Of a stretch of DNA of 20,434 bases, positions 6,951 to 14,740 are shown piece after piece (position 1 is the stretch's first letter; every line of letters starts with the position of its first letter). A program made the position numbers and the translations under genes. Source of the stretch: Bacillota bacterium (GTDB lineage: Bacteria; Bacillota; Clostridia; Acetivibrionales; DSM-2933). Below the pieces are notes generated by a model. It ran no database searches. It was not told where the DNA came from and saw nothing but the letters and a program-made list of their open reading frames with translations. The stretch is from NCBI GenBank assembly GCA_030705945.1, contig JAUZPS010000024.1, positions 1-20,434 of the forward strand, in the 5' to 3' direction.

Positions 6951-7645
6951 CCGAAGAATTGGCTTATATAGGCGCAAACATTGCTAATATCAGAGAGCGG
7001 GTTAAGTCGGCAGCTTTGAGATCTGGAAGAGATCCACAGGATATCAGTATTGTTGCTGTCACTAAAACCGTTGGCCTAGAAAAAATAAACCGCGCAATTG
7101 ATGAAGGTTTGAATGTTTTAGGCGAAAATAGGGTTCAGGAAATATGTGAAAAGTACGATAATATTAACAGAGAGTGTAAGTGGGATTTAATTGGACATTT
7201 ACAGACAAATAAAGTAAAATATATTATTGACAAAGTAAATCTTATTCATTCCGTAGACAGGATGGAGCTTGCGGAAGAAATCGATAAAAAGGCTCATAAG
7301 TCAGGCAGAGTTGTTGATATACTTGTTCAGGTAAACGTTGCAATGGAGGAGAGCAAGTTCGGGCTTTGCGCTCATGAGGTTAAGGATTTTGTCAGAGCAT
7401 TAAGCAAGTTCAATTCAATACGGGTAAAAGGTCTTATGACTATAGCGCCTTATACTCAAAATGAGGATGTCTTAAGATCTGTTTTTAGGGAATTAAATAA
7501 AATATTTATTGACATAAGAGAGGAAAATATTGATAATATAGATATGGAGCTTTTATCAATGGGTATGAGTAACGATTTTGAAATTGCTATTGAAGAGGGC
7601 GCAAATATTGTTCGGATCGGAACTGCTATATTTGGTAAGAGATAA
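6947..7645 (+). CDS. yggS: YggS/YlmE PLP homeostasis protein
   Basis: A 232-aa single-domain PLP-binding protein with the alanine-racemase-like TIM-barrel fold but without enzyme activity in characterised members; it buffers pyridoxal phosphate and affects amino acid metabolism. The PLP lysine is in ISIVAVTKT (Lys ~40). Other family signatures are GENRVQE, WDLIGHLQTNK, SVDR, MTIAPYT, and the end SMGMSNDFEIAIEEGA with VRIGTAIFG. Length is normal. The start ATG overlaps the stop of the previous gene by the ATGA arrangement. In Gram-positives it is the usual first member (ylmE) of the ylm cluster next to sepF, as here. The operon also opens with a PLP enzyme. Confidence 0.95.
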   Translation: MTEELAYIGANIANIRERVKSAALRSGRDPQDISIVAVTKTVGLEKINRAIDEGLNVLGENRVQEICEKYDNINRECKWDLIGHLQTNKVKYIIDKVNLIHSVDRMELAEEIDKKAHKSGRVVDILVQVNVAMEESKFGLCAHEVKDFVRALSKFNSIRVKGLMTIAPYTQNEDVLRSVFRELNKIFIDIREENIDNIDMELLSMGMSNDFEIAIEEGANIVRIGTAIFGKR

Positions 7646-7684
7646 AAGGTAATATTTACTAAGGATAAAACAGGAGGAAATACT

Positions 7685-8149
7685 ATGGCTAAATTATTTA
7701 ACAAGGTTCTCAACTTTGTTGGTTGGGAAGCTGAAGAGGAAGACGAAGAGATTTTGGATGAAAAAGAAACTGAGAAAGAGCATGAAGAGCTACATCAGCC
7801 GCAGTTTATTAATTCGAGCATTAAAAAGCAACAGCAGAACAAGGTTGTAAACATCCATTCTGCATCTCAGTACAAACTTGTGGTAATGCAACCTGAAAAC
7901 TTTGAAGACGCTCAGAGTATTGCGGATCATCTCAAAAACAAAAAGCCTATCGTAATAAATCTCGAAGGTCTTGAAAAGGAAAGCGCGCGCAGAGTCGTTG
8001 ATTTCCTAAGCGGAGCAGTTTACGCTCTCGACGGAAGCATTCAGAGAGTATCAAACGGTATTTTCATTATTGCTCCGAACAACGTTGATATAATGGCTGA
8101 TTTTAAGGAAGAACTGAGAAACAAAGGTGTGTTTCCCTGGGCAAAATAA
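7685..8149 (+). CDS. sepF: Cell division protein SepF
   Basis: A 154-aa FtsZ-binding membrane anchor. The N-terminal MAKLFNKVLNFVGW is the amphipathic membrane-binding helix, followed by an acidic linker (~15-35) and the conserved C-terminal SepF domain (~55-150): VVNIHSASQYKLVVMQP, INLEGLEKESARRVVDFLSG, then A-x-D-G-S-I-Q-R-V and IFIIAPNNVDI. AGGAGGAAA lies just before the ATG. SepF helps anchor and align the Z-ring, so it links this operon to septation. The gene is followed after 12 bp by yggT. Identity is firm from motifs, length and context. Confidence 0.95.
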   Translation: MAKLFNKVLNFVGWEAEEEDEEILDEKETEKEHEELHQPQFINSSIKKQQQNKVVNIHSASQYKLVVMQPENFEDAQSIADHLKNKKPIVINLEGLEKESARRVVDFLSGAVYALDGSIQRVSNGIFIIAPNNVDIMADFKEELRNKGVFPWAK

Positions 8150-8161
8150 TGGAGGCTTCAG

Positions 8162-8464
8162 ATGCAAGTATTTTATGTTCTAGGGTTGGCAATAGTAATT
8201 GTTCTTCAGATTATTAAGTATGCTGTTATATTAAGAGCGCTTTTGTCATTTTTGCCAATTCAGAAAGAAAATCAATTTATTAATATACTACGACAGGTTA
8301 CAGAGCCGGTGTTGGTACCTATTAAAACTGTAATTGAAAGAACAGCATGGGGAAAGAATGCTATGTTTGATATTTCCCCTATTATTGCTATTGTCTTAAT
8401 TTGGTTTGTATCAGCGGTTATTTCTAACATATTCAAGGTACCTCCTACGTTTTCATCAATATAA
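8162..8464 (+). CDS. YggT/YlmG family membrane protein
   Basis: A 100-aa integral membrane protein with two hydrophobic segments (~2-30 and ~72-92) separated by a loop with FLPIQKENQFINILRQVTEP, the usual YggT motif (Asn-Pro-like turn followed by T-x-P-x-L-x-P-I). The TGGAGG site sits directly after the sepF stop, giving a 12-bp gap. Family members lie beside sepF in Firmicutes and cyanobacteria and have been linked to envelope or division and nucleoid functions; the biochemical role is unknown. Confidence 0.9.
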   Translation: MQVFYVLGLAIVIVLQIIKYAVILRALLSFLPIQKENQFINILRQVTEPVLVPIKTVIERTAWGKNAMFDISPIIAIVLIWFVSAVISNIFKVPPTFSSI

Positions 8465-8466
8465 AT

Positions 8467-9261
8467 ATGATTAATAGAGACGAAATAATAAAAAGAATAA
8501 ATAAAATAGATGATAAGATTTTTGTTTCAAGGCTTTTAGATAAAGCCTTGAAGTCCAAAAATTCAAGATGTGTCACTCACTCTGATTTTTTAGACCCATA
8601 TCAGGCTAATATAATCAGAAAGTCAATCGGAGACAATTCAGAAGTCAATTGTACCTTCTACGGGGGCTATCCGGGGGCGGAACGGGAAATTGCTGTTTTC
8701 TGCCCGCAAGGCATGGCTGTATCAGATTTTCACTACTTTGAATATCCTATAAAAATATTGCAAATAAAGACTAAAAGCAGGGATTCTCTTACTCATCGCG
8801 ATTTTTTGGGTTCCTTATTAGGATTAGGTATTAAACGCGAGAAAATTGGGGATATTTTATTGGAAGAAGACATTTGCAGTGTAATGGTAATGAGTGATAT
8901 TGCAGAATTTTTAAGCTTCAATCTTTTAAAAGTAGGCAGGTCAAGCGTTGAGGTTGATCTGGCTGATATTGGTGAAGTTCAGGCGCAAGGTCCTAAGTTC
9001 AAAGAAATAAGCGCGACTGTAGCTTCATTGAGGCTTGACTGTATTGCTAGCGTCGGGTATGGCATTTCCAGAAGTAAGATTACCGAATATATACAATCTG
9101 ACAGGGTAAGTTTGAACTGGGAGAAGACAACCAGCCTCACAAAACAGGTCAAAGAAGGTGATACAATCTCAATAAGAGGAAAGGGAAGGTTGATTCTTGA
9201 AAAGGTTGGAACTGTTACTAAAAAAGGAAGGTTGAGTATTACACTGCAAAAGTATGTATAA
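8467..9261 (+). CDS. ylmH: YlmH-type S4 RNA-binding protein
   Basis: A 264-aa protein with an N-terminal YlmH domain and a C-terminal S4 RNA-binding domain (~185-250: RLDCIASVGYGISRSKITEY, then V-S-L-N-W and GDTISIRGKGR). YlmH homologues associate with ribosomes/50S subunits and are linked to rescue of stalled nascent chains; here that is knowledge of the family. The ATG begins two bases after the yggT stop, and no Shine-Dalgarno is visible in the preceding 25 bases, so translation is probably coupled to yggT by reinitiation. Position between yggT and divIVA is the conserved ylm order. Confidence 0.92.
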   Translation: MINRDEIIKRINKIDDKIFVSRLLDKALKSKNSRCVTHSDFLDPYQANIIRKSIGDNSEVNCTFYGGYPGAEREIAVFCPQGMAVSDFHYFEYPIKILQIKTKSRDSLTHRDFLGSLLGLGIKREKIGDILLEEDICSVMVMSDIAEFLSFNLLKVGRSSVEVDLADIGEVQAQGPKFKEISATVASLRLDCIASVGYGISRSKITEYIQSDRVSLNWEKTTSLTKQVKEGDTISIRGKGRLILEKVGTVTKKGRLSITLQKYV

Positions 9262-9275
9262 GGAGGTATGGATAA

Positions 9276-9743
9276 ATGAATTATACTCCAAATGAACTGA
9301 AAAATATTTCCTTTGGAAAAAGCCTGGTAAGAGGCTATAATGAAATTGCGGTGGATGAAGCGATAGATAAGATTATTGAGGATTACAGCAATCTTATACA
9401 TGAAAATATTGAATTAAAAGACAAACTTAATGTTTTGAATGAAGGCATGCAGCATTATAAGAATATTGAAGATTCCTTGCAAAGTACTTTGCTTATAGCT
9501 CAACAGACTGGAGAAGAGATTAAGAAAAACGCGTATGGAAAGGCAGAAAATATTTACAAGGAAGCGGAATTAAAGGCGCAAAAGCTCATAGACGGCGCTA
9601 ACGAGCAGGTTATTAAGATCAGGTATGAGTATGAAGAGACAAGAAAAAAGTTGAATATCTATAAGACTAAAGTTGAGACCTTGCTTTTATCGCAAATGGA
9701 AATGTTGAAACAGACTGTAGATCATGAAGAAGAAATAAGTTAG
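9276..9743 (+). CDS. divIVA: DivIVA-domain protein
   Basis: A 155-aa protein. The N-terminal ~60 residues are a DivIVA lipid-binding domain (FGKSLVRGYNEIAVDEAIDKI) continuing into a long coiled coil (~35-150) rich in Lys/Glu with KAENIYKEAELKAQKLIDGA. DivIVA binds negatively curved membrane at poles and septa and recruits division, sporulation or wall factors. AAGGAGG overlaps the preceding ylmH stop and gives a strong start. It is the last gene of the ylm run; no terminator is visible before the ileS promoter, which begins 17 bases after its stop. Confidence 0.93.
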   Translation: MNYTPNELKNISFGKSLVRGYNEIAVDEAIDKIIEDYSNLIHENIELKDKLNVLNEGMQHYKNIEDSLQSTLLIAQQTGEEIKKNAYGKAENIYKEAELKAQKLIDGANEQVIKIRYEYEETRKKLNIYKTKVETLLLSQMEMLKQTVDHEEEIS

Positions 9744-9759
9744 GGAATGCTAAAATTTC

Positions 9760-9789
9760 TTGACATACTGCAATAATAAGAGGTATAAT
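9760..9789 (+). promoter_or_regulatory. Consensus sigma-A promoter of the ileS leader
   Basis: TTGACA (9760-9765) and TATAAT (9784-9789) are both perfect consensus hexamers with an 18-base spacer. Transcription would start near 9796, at the head of the T-box leader. Confidence 0.85.
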
Positions 9790-9795
9790 ACAAAA

Positions 9796-10086
9796 AAATA
9801 CTTATAAAAGACTTTGAGTGGAAAGAGTAAAAGGCTATACCTTCAAAGAGAGCAGAGATTGGTGGGAGTCTGCAGGGTTAACTTTTGAAAATCATCCATG
9901 AGTTGCATCCCGAAATAAATTGTGATATTCAACAACATTATTAAAACAATATTTTTAGAGTAAGGAATGCCGGCAAAAACCGTTATATAATCAAGTGATT
10001 ATTATATTATGAGATATAATAATAATTTGGGTGGAACCGCGTGAGCATATGCCCTCTCGTCCCTTGTTTGGATTGAGAGGGCTTTT
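9796..10086 (+). promoter_or_regulatory. T-box riboswitch leader of ileS (isoleucine)
   Basis: The leader senses uncharged tRNA and allows read-through to ileS. Visible elements are AGTA at 9826-9829 (Stem I internal loop), the distal stem GCAGA/TCTGC (9852-9856, 9869-9873) with a GGTG loop, and the T-box motif TGGAACCGCG at 10032-10041, whose bulge pairs with the tRNA acceptor end. A terminator at 10051-10086 follows. On the 3' side of Stem I, ATC at 9891-9893 followed by A is the likely isoleucine specifier codon; a second ATC follows directly, so the exact triplet needs folding. The gene downstream, ileS, agrees. About 300 bp of repeat elements separate the terminator from the ileS start. 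Confidence 0.93.
10051..10086 (+). terminator. T-box terminator hairpin
   Basis: GCCCTCTC (10051-10058) pairs with GAGAGGGC (10075-10082), with an inner TCC/GGA extension, followed by TTTT (10083-10086). It is the alternative to the antiterminator formed by the T-box motif just upstream. Confidence 0.9.
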
Positions 10087-10114
10087 ATAATGCCCGGGAA
10101 GTAAGTTATATTAT

Positions 10115-10213
10115 ATAAAAAGCACTATTAATCTTATATTTGACGGAGCAAAATAACGAACGCTTTAACGTTATTTTGTGATAGGCAAATGTAAAAGATT
10201 AATTGCTTTTTAT
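10115..10213 (+). repeat. Family A 99-bp palindromic MITE-like element, copy A2
   Basis: Same 99 bp and the same terminal repeats (ATAAAAAGCA/TGCTTTTTAT) as the other full copies, with two base differences from copies A1/A4. It lies 28 bp downstream of the T-box terminator, inside the ileS 5' untranslated region, and directly abuts element B3. Flanks are TATA-rich, so target duplication cannot be fixed. Confidence 0.9.
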
Positions 10214-10215
10214 AT

Positions 10216-10313
10216 AGTATCAAAAAATAAACTGGTCAACTGGGAGTTTCAAAAACTTGATATAATGGGTTTTTATCATACAAAACTTGAACAAGGAATT
10301 TTTTGAAACTCCC
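10216..10313 (+). repeat. Family B palindromic element, copy B3 (most complete)
   Basis: 98 bp: a ~26-bp tail beginning AGTATCAAAAAATAAA, then a 72-bp core bounded by GGGAGTTTCAAAAA and its near-complement TTTTTTGAAACTCCC (10299-10313). The tail start GTATCAAAAA resembles the core end GTTTCAAAAA. The core carries TGATATAAT (10258-10266), an extended -10, pointing at ileS. It has no coding potential. Confidence 0.8.
10258..10266 (+). promoter_or_regulatory. Candidate extended -10 within B3 toward ileS
   Basis: TGATATAAT is a full extended -10 hexamer, 120 bases before the ileS ATG and downstream of the T-box terminator. No convincing -35 is visible. If active it would give T-box-independent ileS transcription. 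Inference only. Confidence 0.3.
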
Positions 10314-10385
10314 TAATCAAATGAAAATTAAAAAGGAATGGAATTTACTCATTTCTTAATTATTGAAATATAGGAGGCATAAAAA

Positions 10386-13178
10386 ATGTCAGTTGATTAT
10401 GGAAAAACTCTTAATTTACCGCAAACAGGCTTTCCAATGAGAGCTAGTCTTCCTCAGAAAGAGCCCGATACACTTAAAAAATGGGAAGAAATGGACATTT
10501 ATAATAAGCAATTAAAGAAGAACGCAGGAAAGCCAAAGTTTATTTTACACGATGGACCTCCATACGCAAATGGCGGAATTCATCTTGGCACATCTTTAAA
10601 TAAGATTCTAAAGGATATCGTTGTGAAATATTATAGTATGTCAGGGTATGAGACTCCATATGTGCCAGGTTGGGATACGCATGGTCTTCCGATTGAACAA
10701 AGAGCTATTAAGGAATTGGGTCTAAGAAGACACGAGGTTGGACCGGTAAAGTTCAGGCAGGCGTGCAGAGGCTTTGCCCTAAAATATCTGGATTTACAGA
10801 GAAACGCTTTTAAAAGGCTGGGTGTCAGAGCGGATTGGGAAAATCCTTATGTTACTTTAAATCCTGAGTTTGAAGCCAAACAGATTGAAGTTTTCGGAGA
10901 TATGGCTAAAAAAGGATATATCTATAAGGGGTTAAGACCTGTTTATTGGTGTCCGGATTGTGAAACTGCTTTAGCAGAAGCAGAAATTGAATATGCTGAA
11001 GATACAACAGTGTCTATTTATGTTAAATTCCCTGTAAAGATTGATAAGGGCATAATAGCGGGCGCAATAGGAAGTATCAAGAACGTTTATTTTGTCATAT
11101 GGACAACAACAACATGGACCCTTCCGGGAAACCTGGCAATTTGCCTCAATGGCGATTTTGAATATGGTTTGGTCAAGGTTGGAGATGAGTATTATGTATT
11201 GGCTGTTGAACTGGTTGAAGCTGTAATGAAAGCTGCCGGCATTGAAAGCTACGAAATTGCTGCAAGGTTTAAAGGAAGCGACCTTGAAGGCATTGAATGC
11301 GCTCATCCTTTCCTTGACAGAAACTCAGTCGTTATTTTAGGAGACCATGTAACACTTGAAGCAGGAACCGGGTGCGTTCATACAGCGCCGGGCCATGGAG
11401 CTGAAGACTTCCAAGTATGTCAGAAGTATAAGATTCCGGTAATTGTTCCTGTAAATGACAAAGGTTTTCTCACAGATGAAGCAGGCAAATTCAAAGGTCT
11501 ATATTATGAAAAGTCAAATGCGGCTATTATTGAAGAGTTAAAGAGCATAGGAGCCCTTCTGACGTCGGAAAAAGTCATTCATCAATATCCACACTGCTGG
11601 AGATGTAAAGATCCTATAATATTCAGAGCTACAGAGCAGTGGTTTGCGTCTGTGGAAGGCTTCAGAAAAGAAGCGCTTGAAAAAATTAATGATGTAAGAT
11701 GGATTCCTGAGTGGGGAGAAGAAAGAATAACCAACATGGTTAGAGATAGAGGAGATTGGTGTATATCAAGACAAAGAATATGGGGAGTTCCTATACCTAT
11801 CTTCTATTGTAAGGATTGTGGGAAAGAACTTATAAACGATGCTTCAATCAGCGCTGTGGCTGCGTTGTTTAAGGAAAAAGGTTCGGACGCATGGTATGAA
11901 TATGACGCTAAGGATATATTGCCTAAGGGAACGAAATGCCAATGCGGATGCGGTGATTTCAACAAGGAAAATGATATAATGGATGTTTGGTTTGACTCGG
12001 GTTCAAGTCATGCAGCAGTGCTTGAAACTAGAGAAAACCTCAAATGGCCTGCTGATATGTATCTTGAAGGAAGCGATCAGCACAGAGGATGGTTTCAGTC
12101 ATCGCTCCTTACTTCTGTTGCTACAAGGGGAGAAGCTCCTTATAAAACTGTCTTAACACATGGCTATGTTGTTGATGGACAGGGAAGAAAAATGTCAAAG
12201 TCATTGGGCAACGGTATTGATCCAGAAGATGTTATAAAAGAGTACGGCGCGGATATTTTAAGGCTCTGGGTAGCTTCATCCGATTATAAGACAGATATAA
12301 GAATATCAAAAGACTTATTAAAGCAGTTGTCTGAAGTATACAGGAAGATAAGAAATACAGGCAGATATATATTGGGTAATATATTTGACTTCAATCCTGA
12401 CAAGGACATGGTAGCTTATGAGCAGTTGGAAGAGCTTGATAGGTGGGCTTTAATGAAGCTTACGCAGCTAATTAAGAAGGTTAATGAAGCGTATCAAAGC
12501 TACGAGTTCCATTTGATGTTCCATGCTATTCATAACTTCTGTGTCGTTGATATGAGCAATTTTTATCTTGATGTAATAAAGGACAGATTATATACATCAA
12601 AGCCTGACTCTAAGGAAAGAAAGGCAGCTCAGAGCGTGATGTATGAAATTCTGGATTCTTTAGTTAGAATGTTGACTCCTGTTCTTGCCTTTACATCAGA
12701 AGAAATATGGCAGTATTTGCCTCACAGGGCTTCTGATGACGCAGAAAGTGTTCAACTCAACAACTGGCCGACGCTTAATGAAAAATATCTTGATAGTAAG
12801 CTTGATGAAAAATGGAATGTGATTTTAAATCTGCGTTCAGATGTATCAAAAGCGCTTGAGATTGCGAGGGCGGAAAAAGTAATCGGTATGTCCTTAAATG
12901 CTAAGGTTGTAGTATACGCGGATGCTAAGACTTATGATTTTATCAAAGCTATTGAGGGACAGATGTCAACCATATTTATAACCTCTGGCTTTGAACTTAA
13001 GAAGATAGAAGAAGCGCCCGCAAATGCGCTTAAAGGTGAATATCTTGAGGGGATTTTGGTTTCAGTTGAACCTGCAGAAGGTGAAAAGTGTGAAAGATGC
13101 TGGATGCAGAGCGTTAGCGTTGGCAAGAATGAAAACCATCCTACTCTTTGTAAAAGATGTTCCGGTATAGTTGGATAG
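10386..13178 (+). CDS. ileS: Isoleucyl-tRNA synthetase
   Basis: Charges tRNA-Ile in the cytoplasm. A 930-aa class I synthetase of normal bacterial length. The HIGH-type motif is PPYANGGIHLGT (~58-69) and the KMSKS motif is in GRKMSKSLGN (~602-606). Between them lies the CP1 editing domain (WTTTTWTLPGNLAIC, then TAPGHGAEDFQVC). The C-terminus has a zinc-binding pair, CERCW (~901) and CKRC (~924). A TAGGAGG site lies before the ATG. Expression is governed by the T-box leader upstream; two mobile-type repeats have been inserted between that leader and the gene. A family A element follows 38 bp after the stop. Confidence 0.98.
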   Translation: MSVDYGKTLNLPQTGFPMRASLPQKEPDTLKKWEEMDIYNKQLKKNAGKPKFILHDGPPYANGGIHLGTSLNKILKDIVVKYYSMSGYETPYVPGWDTHGLPIEQRAIKELGLRRHEVGPVKFRQACRGFALKYLDLQRNAFKRLGVRADWENPYVTLNPEFEAKQIEVFGDMAKKGYIYKGLRPVYWCPDCETALAEAEIEYAEDTTVSIYVKFPVKIDKGIIAGAIGSIKNVYFVIWTTTTWTLPGNLAICLNGDFEYGLVKVGDEYYVLAVELVEAVMKAAGIESYEIAARFKGSDLEGIECAHPFLDRNSVVILGDHVTLEAGTGCVHTAPGHGAEDFQVCQKYKIPVIVPVNDKGFLTDEAGKFKGLYYEKSNAAIIEELKSIGALLTSEKVIHQYPHCWRCKDPIIFRATEQWFASVEGFRKEALEKINDVRWIPEWGEERITNMVRDRGDWCISRQRIWGVPIPIFYCKDCGKELINDASISAVAALFKEKGSDAWYEYDAKDILPKGTKCQCGCGDFNKENDIMDVWFDSGSSHAAVLETRENLKWPADMYLEGSDQHRGWFQSSLLTSVATRGEAPYKTVLTHGYVVDGQGRKMSKSLGNGIDPEDVIKEYGADILRLWVASSDYKTDIRISKDLLKQLSEVYRKIRNTGRYILGNIFDFNPDKDMVAYEQLEELDRWALMKLTQLIKKVNEAYQSYEFHLMFHAIHNFCVVDMSNFYLDVIKDRLYTSKPDSKERKAAQSVMYEILDSLVRMLTPVLAFTSEEIWQYLPHRASDDAESVQLNNWPTLNEKYLDSKLDEKWNVILNLRSDVSKALEIARAEKVIGMSLNAKVVVYADAKTYDFIKAIEGQMSTIFITSGFELKKIEEAPANALKGEYLEGILVSVEPAEGEKCERCWMQSVSVGKNENHPTLCKRCSGIVG

Positions 13179-13216
13179 TATAGACAAATTTTGATTTCTG
13201 TATCTAAATTATATAT

Positions 13217-13315
13217 ATAAAAAGCACTATTAATCTTACATTTGACGGAGCAAAATAACGAACGCTTTAACGTTATTTTGTGATAGGCAAATGTAAAAGA
13301 TTAATTGCTTTTTAT
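13217..13315 (+). repeat. Family A 99-bp palindromic MITE-like element, copy A3
   Basis: Same terminal repeats and exact 99-bp length; one base different from A1/A4, same orientation as A2. It sits 38 bp after the ileS stop, before aroB, inside a run of TA repeats. It could serve as a 3' stem-loop for ileS. The following stretch 13316-13468 holds no recognisable gene or clear promoter. Confidence 0.9.
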
Positions 13316-13468
13316 ATATATATCAAACAGTAAAATTAGTTTTATTTATTGCGCGCAATAGCCAAAAAGGGCATTTCAAAGCGAACTTATATAAAACTTT
13401 ACAGTTCGATAACTATATTATTATCCTTACTCATTCTTAAAAATATTTATGAGTGGAAGGTGGTTAAA

Positions 13469-14548
13469 TTGGTTAAAATAAATATTAATTTAGGGGAAAG
13501 AAGTTACCCTATCTATATAACTACAGATTACAGCGGATTGGCAAAAAGTATAGCTGTATCCAAAATTACAGGGAAAATGGCTCTTATAACCGACTCAAAC
13601 GTCGATAAGGCTCAGGGTAAAGAATGCATTGACGCTTTAGAAGCCAATGGATACACAGCGCATAAATATGTCATTGAAGCTGGGGAAAAGAGCAAAAATC
13701 TCGATACTATCAAAGATATATACAAGTTTCTGATTGATTTGAAATTTGACAGAAACTCCATGCTTTTAGCGCTTGGAGGAGGTGTAGTAGGCGACATTAC
13801 GGGTTTTGTCGCCGCTACTTACCTTAGAGGTATAAATTTCATTCAGATACCTACCTCACTGCTTGCGCAGGCTGACAGCAGCGTTGGAGGAAAAGTCGGC
13901 GTTGACTTTGAAGGAAAGAAAAATATAATTGGAGCGTTTTATCAACCAAAGTTTGTTTATTTAAATGTTAATACGTTAAAAACCTTACCGGTAAGAGAAA
14001 TGAAGGCCGGGATGGCTGAAATTGTGAAACATGGAATTATAAGAGACCCTGAATTCTATGATTTTATAGATTACAATGTCAGCAAGATTTTTAATTTCGA
14101 CGAAGACGCTCTTCAATATCTCGCAAAGGTCAACTGTTCAATAAAAGGTTCTGTTGTTGAACAGGATGAAAAAGAGAGCGATTTAAGAGCAATATTGAAT
14201 TTCGGCCATACAATAGGTCATGCTATTGAAAGTGTATATGAATTTAAATACCTCCACGGCGAATGCGTTTCTCTTGGAATGGTAGCGGCTTTAAAAATGG
14301 CAAAATACCTTGACATGATTGGAGAATCGGACGTTTCAAGGGTAGTAGACACCCTCAAAAAGATTGGTCTGCCTGTTTCGCTAGAAGGAATAGATATTGA
14401 TGAAGTATACAATAGAATGTTCTTTGATAAAAAGGTAAAGGACAACAAGTTAAACTTTGTTCTGCCAAAAGCAATCGGAGAGGTTATTCAATGCGTAATT
14501 GACGATGAAGCGTTAATTAAAAAGGCTATAGGAGATTTACAGGCTTAA
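13469..14548 (+). CDS. aroB: 3-dehydroquinate synthase
   Basis: Converts DAHP to 3-dehydroquinate, second step of the shikimate pathway (NAD- and metal-dependent, cytoplasmic). Family signatures are ALGGGVVGDITGFVAATYLR (~101-120), PTSLLAQADSSVGGKVGVD (~127-145), the metal-site region MAEIVKHG, and NFGHTIGHAIE with LHGECVS. A start at TTG 13469 gives 359 aa, the usual length, and begins at the conserved VKININLGERSYPIYI strand; GGAAGGTGG lies ~6 bases upstream. The frame stays open to 13349, but that extension would add an atypical hydrophobic leader and has no ribosome binding site. No other shikimate genes are adjacent. Confidence 0.95.
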   Translation: MVKININLGERSYPIYITTDYSGLAKSIAVSKITGKMALITDSNVDKAQGKECIDALEANGYTAHKYVIEAGEKSKNLDTIKDIYKFLIDLKFDRNSMLLALGGGVVGDITGFVAATYLRGINFIQIPTSLLAQADSSVGGKVGVDFEGKKNIIGAFYQPKFVYLNVNTLKTLPVREMKAGMAEIVKHGIIRDPEFYDFIDYNVSKIFNFDEDALQYLAKVNCSIKGSVVEQDEKESDLRAILNFGHTIGHAIESVYEFKYLHGECVSLGMVAALKMAKYLDMIGESDVSRVVDTLKKIGLPVSLEGIDIDEVYNRMFFDKKVKDNKLNFVLPKAIGEVIQCVIDDEALIKKAIGDLQA

Positions 14549-14581
14549 TTATTGCTTATAAATTAGAGATAACCAAATGTA

Positions 14582-14604
14582 AAATGTTTATTGCAAAATA
14601 TATA
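14582..14604 (+). repeat. Short repeat D, copy before A4
   Basis: AAATGTTTATTGCAAAATAT plus ATA matches 4195-4217 at 22 of 23 bases. It lies between the aroB stop and element A4. A shorter version occurs at ~14951-14970 before an A fragment, so D and A pieces tend to occur together. Confidence 0.5.
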
Positions 14605-14613
14605 GTTATCTAT

Positions 14614-14712
14614 ATAAAAAGCAATTAATCTTTTACATTTGCCTATCGCAAAATAACGTTAAAGCGTTCGTTATTTTGCTCCGTCAAATGTAAGATTAAT
14701 AGTGCTTTTTAT
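14614..14712 (-). repeat. Family A 99-bp palindromic MITE-like element, copy A4
   Basis: Identical base for base to copy A1, 11.7 kb away, and in the same orientation. It lies 65 bp downstream of the aroB stop. ATCTAT flanks it on both sides just outside the AAAAAGCA core, which could be a target duplication but overlaps the TATA-rich terminus. Confidence 0.9.
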
Positions 14713-14740
14713 CTATAAACATTAAACACTTTAAACATTA

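Noticed and set aside
10115..10313. Target-site duplications of families A and B
   Set aside because: The flanks are runs of TA and the element ends themselves read TATA, so exact duplicated bases cannot be separated from the termini by eye.
13349..13468. Hydrophobic leader on AroB (possible membrane-attached form)
   Set aside because: The extension begins with a TTG lacking a ribosome site and would make the enzyme longer than the family; the internal TTG has a good site and matches the family N-terminus.
2921..14712. CRISPR array or REP/BIME-type cluster
   Set aside because: The 99-bp repeats are kilobases apart, palindromic and in both orientations, with no short regular spacing or spacers and no cas genes.
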